Of a DNA stretch of 7,201 nucleotides, positions 1 through 5,749 are shown piece by piece (positions within the stretch are counted from its first letter, which is position 1; every line of letters starts with the position of its first letter). The DNA comes from Desulfocapsa sp. GTDB taxonomy: Bacteria; Desulfobacterota; Desulfobulbia; Desulfobulbales; Desulfocapsaceae. Position numbers and translations under genes: made by a program. The stretch is from NCBI GenBank assembly GCA_029942265.1, contig JAOZTO010000123.1, positions 1 to 7,201 on the forward strand, in the 5' to 3' direction. Under the pieces are notes generated by a model. It was not told the origin of the DNA. It did no database searches and was given only the letters and a program-made list of their open reading frames with translations.

Positions 1-111
1 CAAACATTTATAATTCAGTGGTTTAGCCTGTTTTGAACCCAACCCGAATATTTACAACTTGTCATTGGTCCTTAGAGTACGAAAAATCAGTATTTCCCTT
101 GACAAAGAAAT

Positions 112-139
112 TTGCCTGTGTAGTTTGTGCAAATGTAAT
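112..139 (+). promoter_or_regulatory. Candidate sigma-70-type promoter for the six-gene operon
   Basis: A TTGCCT box at 112-117 (4 of 6 matches to TTGACA) is followed after 16 bp by TGTAAT at 134-139 (5 of 6 matches to TATAAT). Transcription would begin near 146, about 40 bases before the first start codon. The -10 box lies inside the palindrome at 129-148, so a protein bound there would block the promoter. A better -35 match, TTGACA at 99-104, stands too far upstream to pair with this -10 and has only a poor partner (TAGTTT at 121-126, 16-bp spacer). The call is by consensus matching only. Confidence 0.4.
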
Positions 140-148
140 TACATTTGC
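129..148. promoter_or_regulatory. Perfect 20-bp palindrome, probable operator
   Basis: The half-site GCAAATGTAA is followed directly by its exact reverse complement TTACATTTGC, with no spacer and no mismatch. A perfect 20-bp dyad just upstream of an operon and over a candidate -10 box is the usual picture of a binding site for a dimeric repressor. The TGT-N4-ACA core resembles sites of GntR-type regulators, but other dimeric families bind similar sequences, and no regulator gene is present in the window to settle this. As an RNA hairpin it would have almost no loop and no following T-run, so it is not a terminator. Confidence 0.6.
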
Positions 149-184
149 GATTTTATCAGTTTCAATTCAAAATAAGTGGACGAT

Positions 185-1798
185 ATGCCTAGCACAAAAA
201 CATGTATAAAAAGTCAGAACGATGGTCTGGATAAGCAACGCATAATGATTAATGAGAAAGAGCTTCAGACAATAAAAGATCGTTATGATTATTCTAATGA
301 TATTAGAAATGTAGTGAAAACAGAGAACCTCCTGCCACATACTCTGCTCAACAGACTCCATTCCTGTTATCCGGAACATTCGTCGTTCAAAAACACAAAA
401 CCGTTTCTTTTCTGTAACAGGGCAAGCTATTCGGGGCTATCCGGATTTCGGGAAATCTGTGATATACTGAAAAGTAATGGGATTGAGTTAAAGCAGATTG
501 AAGAGTGTGAACTGTTTATCAAGGTGTATCGTTTTCTGGCAACCCGCCACACACTCAATGCAATTGACTGGGATAACTATGAATCTGATTCTCTGTTTCA
601 GCTAATCATGCCGCAGCCGGGGATGATTGATAGTGAGATGACTAAGGCATATCTGGCCAGTAATACAGAAGAAGAAAAGCAGCATATCATCGATGGCTAC
701 ATGAAAAACACCAATCCACACGATGGAAAACAACTGCTTAACAAACCTCTGTTTACAAATTCTGATGGCCAACCAGAGCTTCTTGAGGGGAGCCAGCACA
801 AATACCCTCAATGTCAACTGGTTTTCGATAAGACTACCCAGAACTGTTTTTCATTCTGCACCTACTGTTTTCGTCATGCACAGGTGCGGGGTGACGAGGA
901 TATGTTTCTCCAGGATAATCCTGGGCAGATTCATAGCTACCTTAAATGCCACTCGGAAGTAACAGATATGCTCATTACTGGCGGTGACGCTGGATTTATG
1001 CCGCCTGAGCGTTTCGAGCAATATATCCGTCCACTCATTGAAGACCCTGAGTTGCAGCATATCAGAACAGTGCGTCTTGGTACACGCGTGTTGACTTTTA
1101 TGCCAGAAATGATTCTTGAAAAGAGATATGAGAAAATGCTGTCTCTATTTGATCTTCTCTATGACAATGGAATCCAACTTGCCTTGATGGCTCATTTCTC
1201 CACCCCCAGGGAGATTTTAAACCCAAGCACCGTAGCCGCCATTCGTCGTTTAAAAGCACATGGTGTTATGATTCGCAGCCAGAGTCCTATAATGAACCAT
1301 ATTAGTTTGTTCAAGGACAGTAACGGTAATGTGGATATAGAGAAATCGGCCAACAATTGGATTGATCTTGCCAATATTTTAGCTATGTTAGGTATTGGTT
1401 TTCATTCCATGTATTGTGCAAGGCCAACTGGAGAGCATCATTATTTTTCAGCTCCCCTAGCCGATATTGAAAAGGTTTTTGCTCGTATTTATCGTTCCCT
1501 CTCTTCCATAAACAGGCCATCACGTCATATATCCATGACGATTTCTGCCGGGAAACTGGCAATTATTGGAACGGCTTTTGTGAACGGTGAAAAATGCTTT
1601 GCTTTGAAATTCACAGAATCTCGCAATATGGAGTGGATGGATAGAGTGTTTCTGGCTAAATACGATGAGAAAACTGATAAAATAGATGTTATTAAACCTT
1701 TTGATTCAGAGAACTTCTTCTTTGAAAAAGAGTTAGAGGAAATTGAAAATGAGCTTGCCAAATCGATCCCCAAACAACTCAACGGGTGTCAGCTATGA
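185..1798 (+). CDS. KamA-family radical SAM amino acid 2,3-aminomutase; substrate possibly 2-aminoadipate
   Basis: This is a cytosolic radical SAM/PLP enzyme of the lysine 2,3-aminomutase family, which moves an alpha-amino group to the beta carbon. Numbering from ATG 185 (537 aa), the [4Fe-4S] motif CxxxCxxC is at C221, C225 and C228. R230 matches the carboxylate-binding Arg134 of clostridial lysine 2,3-aminomutase. The SAM-binding GGD is at 266-268, an HF-x-x-P motif is at 337-341, and K457 aligns with the PLP lysine (Lys337). The two aspartates that grip the lysine side chain in LAM (Asp293, Asp330) align with A412 (next to R413) and S454, so lysine is an unlikely substrate. About 95 extra residues precede the core, and the C-terminal CxCxxC zinc site of LAM is missing. 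The start is uncertain: GTG 176 adds three residues but has no ribosome site, whereas ATG 185 follows AAGTGGA. The stop overlaps the next gene's start (ATGA). By context it is the aminomutase of a 2-aminoadipate to 3-oxoadipate route; a lysine or glutamate aminomutase is possible but less fitting. Confidence 0.85.
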   Translation: MPSTKTCIKSQNDGLDKQRIMINEKELQTIKDRYDYSNDIRNVVKTENLLPHTLLNRLHSCYPEHSSFKNTKPFLFCNRASYSGLSGFREICDILKSNGIELKQIEECELFIKVYRFLATRHTLNAIDWDNYESDSLFQLIMPQPGMIDSEMTKAYLASNTEEEKQHIIDGYMKNTNPHDGKQLLNKPLFTNSDGQPELLEGSQHKYPQCQLVFDKTTQNCFSFCTYCFRHAQVRGDEDMFLQDNPGQIHSYLKCHSEVTDMLITGGDAGFMPPERFEQYIRPLIEDPELQHIRTVRLGTRVLTFMPEMILEKRYEKMLSLFDLLYDNGIQLALMAHFSTPREILNPSTVAAIRRLKAHGVMIRSQSPIMNHISLFKDSNGNVDIEKSANNWIDLANILAMLGIGFHSMYCARPTGEHHYFSAPLADIEKVFARIYRSLSSINRPSRHISMTISAGKLAIIGTAFVNGEKCFALKFTESRNMEWMDRVFLAKYDEKTDKIDVIKPFDSENFFFEKELEEIENELAKSIPKQLNGCQL

Positions 1799-2505
1799 TA
1801 GATAAACGAGTTGCTTCCCTTGAGGCAGCGGTTTCCGGAATCGTTGATGGGGCAACTATCATGATAGGCGGGTTTGCAGCAGCCGGTAGTCCTGTAGAGT
1901 TGATCCATGCACTTATTGATCAAGGGAGTACAAACTTAATAATTGTAAATAACAATACTGGTAGTGGTCACATTGGCATGGCAGCGCTTATTGAAAATGA
2001 TCGGGTGAAGAAAATTATCACCTCGTATCCACGAACTGCTAATTCAGTAGTTTTTCCGGAATATTATAAAGATGGAAAAATTGAACTGGAGATTGTTCCT
2101 CAAGGAACTCTTGCCGAACGGATCAGGGCAGGAGGGGCAGGGATTCCAGCTTTTTACACGCCAACCGCTGTGGGAACGCCTCTTGGCGAAGGCAAGGAAG
2201 TACGCTCTTTTGATGGCAAGGAGTATATCCTGGAGTATGGAATCACAGCAGATTTCGCACTCATCAAATGCAAAACATCTGATCGATACGGCAATTTGTT
2301 GTTTGATAAAACCGGAAGAAATTTCGGCCCAATCATGGCAATGGCCGCAAAAACAACCTGTGCTCAAACAAGTGAGATGGTAGAACTGGGTGAAATAGAC
2401 CCCGAACATGTTGTTACACCGGGAATTTTTGTGAACCGTGTCGTGACTGTGCCAAAACCGGTTCATGAATCAGTATATATTGAACAAGGGAGGGTTTATC
2501 CATGA
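1795..2505 (+). CDS. pcaI: 3-oxoadipate CoA-transferase-type enzyme, subunit A (PcaI-like)
   Basis: This is the alpha subunit of a family I CoA-transferase, which with the next gene's product moves CoA from succinyl-CoA to a 3-oxo acid. The 236 residues run colinear with PcaI. They include the N-terminal glycine-rich GGFAAAGSP segment, SYPRTANS, KIELEIVPQGTLAERIRAGG, the ADFALIK segment, and a C-terminal RNFGPIMAMAAKT followed by ELGEIDPEHVVTPGIFV. The dense PcaI-type signature favours 3-oxoadipate over acetoacetate as acceptor, though acetoacetate transferases (AtoD, ScoA) share the fold. ATG 1795 was chosen over GTG 1786 because MIDKRV aligns with the N-terminus of PcaI and gives an ATGA overlap with the aminomutase stop. 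The stop also overlaps the start of subunit B, so the three proteins are likely translationally coupled. Confidence 0.9.
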   Translation: MIDKRVASLEAAVSGIVDGATIMIGGFAAAGSPVELIHALIDQGSTNLIIVNNNTGSGHIGMAALIENDRVKKIITSYPRTANSVVFPEYYKDGKIELEIVPQGTLAERIRAGGAGIPAFYTPTAVGTPLGEGKEVRSFDGKEYILEYGITADFALIKCKTSDRYGNLLFDKTGRNFGPIMAMAAKTTCAQTSEMVELGEIDPEHVVTPGIFVNRVVTVPKPVHESVYIEQGRVYP

Positions 2506-3155
2506 AAAATCAGGATGAAACTATTGGTTGGAGTCGAACCGAAATGGCTTGGCGAGCTGCTCAGGACATTCCTGATTCGACCTATGTCAACCTTGGAGTT
2601 GGTATGCCTGTAATGGTTGCACAGTATATTCCAAAGGATCGTGAAGTCATTTACCATACCGAAAATGGTTTGCTGGGCATGGGGCCTGTTCCGCCCAAAG
2701 AATCCATTGATCTTGAGCTAATCAATGCCGGTAATGAACCCGTCACAGCACTTCCTGGGAGTTGTTATTTTCATCAGGGTGACAGTTTTGCCATGATCCG
2801 TGGTGGACATATCGATATTTGTGTTCTTGGTGCGATGCAGGTTGCAGAAAACGGTGATCTTGCAAATTGGTCAACCGGAGTACCTGGTACCGTACCTTCC
2901 GTTGGAGGAGCCATGGATCTTGTTGCCGGAGTAAAACGTATCTTCGTTATAACGCAACACTGTACAAAATTCAAAGAGCCGAAGCTACTGCAAGAATGCA
3001 GTTACCCGCTTACCGGGAAAAAAGTTGTAAGCAGAGTGTACACCGATCTTGCAGTGATTGATGTGATAGATAAAGGGTTTAAACTTGTTGAGTTGGCTCC
3101 TGGTATCACTTTTGATTATGTGCAGTCTAAAACCGGTGCAACAATACACCAATAG
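2502..3155 (+). CDS. pcaJ: 3-oxoadipate CoA-transferase-type enzyme, subunit B (PcaJ-like)
   Basis: This is the beta, catalytic subunit of the CoA-transferase, 217 aa, full length for PcaJ. The active-site glutamate that forms the enzyme-CoA thioester is E54 in the TENGLLGMGP motif. Other family blocks are the N-terminal SRTEMAWRAA, YVNLGVGMP, RGGHIDICVLGAMQV, DLANWSTG, VGGAMDLVAG and YPLTGKKVVSRVYTDLAV. The start is firm: a strong Shine-Dalgarno AAGGGAGGG at 2486-2494 precedes ATG 2502, which overlaps the subunit A stop. With the downstream thiolase it would convert a 3-oxo acid to its CoA ester and cleave it; succinyl-CoA made by the thiolase could serve as the CoA donor. Specificity for 3-oxoadipate is by resemblance; other 3-oxo acids cannot be excluded. 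Confidence 0.9.
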   Translation: MKNQDETIGWSRTEMAWRAAQDIPDSTYVNLGVGMPVMVAQYIPKDREVIYHTENGLLGMGPVPPKESIDLELINAGNEPVTALPGSCYFHQGDSFAMIRGGHIDICVLGAMQVAENGDLANWSTGVPGTVPSVGGAMDLVAGVKRIFVITQHCTKFKEPKLLQECSYPLTGKKVVSRVYTDLAVIDVIDKGFKLVELAPGITFDYVQSKTGATIHQ

Positions 3156-3187
3156 GCTTGAGGCTTCCTTTTGATGGTGCCTTGGGT

Positions 3188-3193
3188 AGGGGA
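3188..3193 (+). promoter_or_regulatory. Ribosome binding site that sets the aminotransferase start
   Basis: AGGGGA lies six bases before ATG 3200. The reading frame is open upstream to a TTG at 3158, but that codon has no comparable site and the extra residues resemble nothing in the family. The 44-bp gap 3156-3199 between the CoA-transferase and the aminotransferase otherwise shows no feature. Confidence 0.7.
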
Positions 3194-3199
3194 AACATT

Positions 3200-4504
3200 A
3201 TGTCCACATACAGTGCAAAACTTTATGAGAGAGGCTGCCTGGTTATGCCAGGCGGTGTTAGCCGCAACACAGTTCTTCGTTTTCCACATCCTCTTTACGC
3301 CGAGAAAGGAGAGGGATGTTATGTAACGGATGTAGAGGGAGTAAAACGGCTGGATTTTGCAAATAATATGTGTTCGCTGATTCATGGTCACGCTCATCCT
3401 TTAATTGTTGAAGCAGTCACTAAACAATTGCAGAAAGGAACAGCCTTCACCACCGCAACTGAGGTAGAAGTCGAATTTGCGGAGCATCTGTGTTCACGGA
3501 GTAACAGTTTTGACCAAGTTCGGTTTGTCAATTCAGGAACTGAAGCCATTATGGCATGCCTGAAGGCGGCACGTGCCTACACAGGCAGGCCAAAAATTGC
3601 CAAGGCAGAAGGGGCCTATCATGGCAGCTATGATTTTGCTGAAGTCAGCCAGACCGCAAAACCTGAAAACTGGGGTGATGCCCAAAGCCCACAAAGTGTT
3701 CCCGTGGTTCATGGTACACCGGCAGGGGTTCTTGATGATGTTGTGGTTCTTCCCTTTAATGATGTTGAGCGGGCAATAGAAATTCTTGACCAGGTTGGCG
3801 ATGAGTTGGCCTGTGTTCTTGTGGATCTTGTACCGCATCGAGTGGGTCTGATTCCAGCTTCTCCTGAATTTATCAGTGCGCTTCGTAAATGGACAAAGGC
3901 TAACGGTGCGTTGCTTATTTATGATGAAGTAATCACCTACCGTTTCGGATATGGTGGTACCCAAGACTGGTACAACGAGACACCGGATCTTACCGCAATG
4001 GGTAAGTTTATTGGAGGTGGTTTTCCTGTTGGTGCCCTTGCTGGAAAAAAAGAGATAATGGATGTAATGAACCCACGTCATAAACCACTTCTGTTTCCTC
4101 ATTCCGGTACATTTTCTGCAAACCCTATTACCATGACAGCCGGCTATACCGCCATGAAATTGTATGATGAAGACGCTGTGGAGCGTTTAAACCAGTTGGG
4201 GGAAAAAGCACGGGATACTATTCGTGAAGCTATAAAGATTGCTGGAATTACTGCTTGTGTTAGTGGCGCTGGATCTATGTTTCGTATTCATATGAAAGAA
4301 AATGTGCCAACAAATTACCGTGAAGCGTATCTGACCAGCGAAGAAAATATTCTTCTTCAAAAAGTATTAAATCAGCTTTTTGCAAATGGAATTATGCTTA
4401 TTGGAACATGTTCCGGAGTTCTTTCAACTGTTATGGCAGAACAAGAGATAAATATATTAGGCGAAAAAATGGTGCAATCGTTTCGTAACGCAATAGAGGA
4501 ATAA
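3200..4504 (+). CDS. Class III PLP aminotransferase, GSA-aminomutase/beta-amino acid aminotransferase group
   Basis: This 434-aa protein is a full-length fold-type I, class III aminotransferase close to glutamate-1-semialdehyde 2,1-aminomutase. PLP-binding features are SGTEA at 112-116 (phosphate), Y140-H141-G142 (ring stacking), D242-E243 in LLIYDEV (ring nitrogen) and K269 in MGKFIGGGFPVGA (Schiff-base lysine). The N-terminal PGGVSRNTVLRF carries R22, in the region where beta-amino acid aminotransferases such as the Variovorax beta-phenylalanine enzyme place the arginine that binds the substrate carboxylate. A heme-biosynthetic role is unlikely because the gene sits between a 3-oxoacid CoA-transferase and a thiolase and no heme genes are near. 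The expected reaction is a beta-amino acid plus 2-oxoglutarate giving a 3-oxo acid plus glutamate, by context 3-aminoadipate to 3-oxoadipate. The family is certain; the substrate is inferred. Its stop is two bases before the thiolase start. Confidence 0.85.
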   Translation: MSTYSAKLYERGCLVMPGGVSRNTVLRFPHPLYAEKGEGCYVTDVEGVKRLDFANNMCSLIHGHAHPLIVEAVTKQLQKGTAFTTATEVEVEFAEHLCSRSNSFDQVRFVNSGTEAIMACLKAARAYTGRPKIAKAEGAYHGSYDFAEVSQTAKPENWGDAQSPQSVPVVHGTPAGVLDDVVVLPFNDVERAIEILDQVGDELACVLVDLVPHRVGLIPASPEFISALRKWTKANGALLIYDEVITYRFGYGGTQDWYNETPDLTAMGKFIGGGFPVGALAGKKEIMDVMNPRHKPLLFPHSGTFSANPITMTAGYTAMKLYDEDAVERLNQLGEKARDTIREAIKIAGITACVSGAGSMFRIHMKENVPTNYREAYLTSEENILLQKVLNQLFANGIMLIGTCSGVLSTVMAEQEINILGEKMVQSFRNAIEE

Positions 4505-4506
4505 TC

Positions 4507-5706
4507 ATGAAAGAAGTGTTTATCTGCGATTCCATCAGAACAGCAATTGGAAAATTTGGAGGAACCCTTGCCGCTGTAAGACCTGATGATCTGGCCACTG
4601 TTCCACTAAAAGCCCTGATTAAAAGAAATCCAGGGGTTGATTGGGGAGCGGTTGATGATGTCATCTTAGGATGCGCCAATCAGGCAGGTGAAGATAATCG
4701 TAATGTTGCTCGCATGGCATCACTACTTGCAGGACTGCCAGTAGAAATACCGGGAACAACAATCAATCGCCTATGTGCATCCGGCATGGATGCTGTGGGA
4801 ACAGGCGCTCGGGCTATTAAGGCCGGGGAGGCAGAGTTTATTATAGCTGGTGGTGTGGATAGCATGTCTCGGGCTCCCTACGTAATAAGTAAATCAGAAA
4901 CAGCATTTGCTCGCTCAGCACAGATGCATGATTCCACGATTGGATGGCGCTTTGTGAATCCAATCATGGAGGAAATGTATGGTACTGATCCACTTCCCAT
5001 GACTGGTGACAATGTTGCCAAAGATTTCAATATAAGCCGTGAAGATCAGGATAAATTTGCTTTTTGGAGTCAGTCCAAGACCAAGGCGGCACAGGAAGAT
5101 GGTCGACTTGCTGAAGAGATCACAGACGTTATTATTCCTCAACGAAAAGGTGATGCAATAGTCTTTTCACAAGATGAACATCCCAGACTTACTCCTCTTG
5201 CGAAACTGGCAACACTTCGAACTGTTTTTCCTGGAGGAACGGTCACTGCAGCTAATGCCTCAGGAGTTAATGACGGTGCCGCAGCCATGATTTTGGCGAC
5301 TGAAGAAAAAGCACAGAAATATGGACTTGAAGTTAAAGCAAGAATCCTAGGTATGGCCACAGCAGGTGTAGAGCCACGAATTATGGGATGTGGACCTATT
5401 CCTGCAACAGCGAAGATTCTTGATCGGCTAGGGATGAAAATAGATGACTTTGATATTATTGAACTGAATGAGGCTTTTGCCTCCCAGGCGATACACAGTG
5501 CCAGAATTATTGGTCTGGAAGAAGAGGATGAACGATTGAATCCACAAGGCGGAGCGATTGCGCTTGGTCATCCCCTGGGCATGTCCGGAACACGGTTGGT
5601 GATGACAGCGGTTCGGCAACTTCATCGCACTGGTGGGAAATATGCCTTATGCACTATGTGTGTAGGTGTGGGGCAAGGTGTTGCTATAGTAATTGAACGT
5701 ATTTAA
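4507..5706 (+). CDS. pcaF: 3-oxoadipyl-CoA thiolase (PcaF/PaaJ type)
   Basis: This 399-aa thiolase matches PcaF and PaaJ nearly end to end in length and motifs. Catalytic residues are C90 (NRLCASGMDA, acyl-enzyme nucleophile), H355 (GGAIALGHPLGMSG) and C385 (TMCVGVGQG), with NEAFA at 321-325. The blocks GCANQAGEDNRNVARMA and TIGWRFVNP are, as I recall PcaF and PaaJ, marks of the 3-oxoadipyl-CoA thiolases, less typical of acetoacetyl-CoA thiolases. The expected reaction is 3-oxoadipyl-CoA plus CoA giving succinyl-CoA plus acetyl-CoA in the cytosol. GAGGA at 4496-4500, inside the end of the aminotransferase gene, serves ATG 4507, so the two are closely coupled. No protocatechuate or phenylacetate ring-degradation gene is in the window, so its 3-oxoadipyl-CoA may come from another source. 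A broader-range acetyl-CoA acyltransferase is the main alternative. Confidence 0.9.
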   Translation: MKEVFICDSIRTAIGKFGGTLAAVRPDDLATVPLKALIKRNPGVDWGAVDDVILGCANQAGEDNRNVARMASLLAGLPVEIPGTTINRLCASGMDAVGTGARAIKAGEAEFIIAGGVDSMSRAPYVISKSETAFARSAQMHDSTIGWRFVNPIMEEMYGTDPLPMTGDNVAKDFNISREDQDKFAFWSQSKTKAAQEDGRLAEEITDVIIPQRKGDAIVFSQDEHPRLTPLAKLATLRTVFPGGTVTAANASGVNDGAAAMILATEEKAQKYGLEVKARILGMATAGVEPRIMGCGPIPATAKILDRLGMKIDDFDIIELNEAFASQAIHSARIIGLEEEDERLNPQGGAIALGHPLGMSGTRLVMTAVRQLHRTGGKYALCTMCVGVGQGVAIVIERI

Positions 5707-5709
5707 AGC

Positions 5710-5735
5710 AGATGGAGTTTTTTACTTAACCATCT
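5710..5735 (+). repeat. Short inverted repeat in the thiolase-saccharopine dehydrogenase gap
   Basis: AGATGG at 5710-5715 is complementary to CCATCT at 5730-5735, with a 14-base T-rich loop. The arm ends directly before the AAAGGAG ribosome site. A 6-bp stem with this loop is weak and has no T-run after it, so it is not a credible terminator. It might mark an RNA processing point, or be chance. Confidence 0.25.
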
Positions 5736-5742
5736 AAAGGAG
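5736..5742 (+). promoter_or_regulatory. Ribosome binding site that sets the saccharopine dehydrogenase start
   Basis: AAAGGAG lies seven bases before ATG 5750. The in-frame GTG at 5744 would have the site almost touching it, and starting at 5750 puts the dinucleotide-binding strand (MKKILILGAG) at the N-terminus, as in relatives. Confidence 0.75.
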
Positions 5743-5749
5743 AGTGTAT

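Noticed and set aside
1..98. End of an upstream gene or a small ORF at the left edge
   Set aside because: All frames close within a few dozen bases, no family resemblance is visible, and no start or ribosome site supports a gene. I see nothing definable here.
99..126. TTGACA at 99-104 as the main -35 box
   Set aside because: The hexamer is perfect, but the only -10 candidate at proper spacing, TAGTTT at 121-126, matches three of six positions. The TTGCCT/TGTAAT pair downstream is better overall.
185..1798. Ordinary lysine 2,3-aminomutase (beta-lysine formation) or EF-P lysine aminomutase EpmB
   Set aside because: Both aspartates that bind the lysine side chain are replaced in my alignment, the protein is about 95 residues longer before the core, and no efp, epmA or beta-lysine acetyltransferase gene is nearby. 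A beta-lysine route through 6-amino-3-oxohexanoate stays possible but fits the 3-oxoadipate-type enzymes less well.
185..1798. Glutamate 2,3-aminomutase feeding 3-oxoglutarate to the CoA-transferase and thiolase
   Set aside because: Cleavage would give malonyl-CoA plus acetyl-CoA, which does not match a PcaF-type thiolase, and it leaves the saccharopine dehydrogenase unexplained.
3533..4102. 189-codon open frame on the minus strand
   Set aside because: It lies wholly inside the strongly conserved aminotransferase gene, and its translation resembles no family and has no ribosome site that I can see. The same holds for the 140-codon minus-strand frame at 2044-2466 inside the CoA-transferase subunit A gene.
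5710..5735. Transcription terminator between the thiolase and saccharopine dehydrogenase genes
   Set aside because: The stem is only 6 bp with a 14-base loop, and the bases after it are a ribosome binding site, not a T-run.
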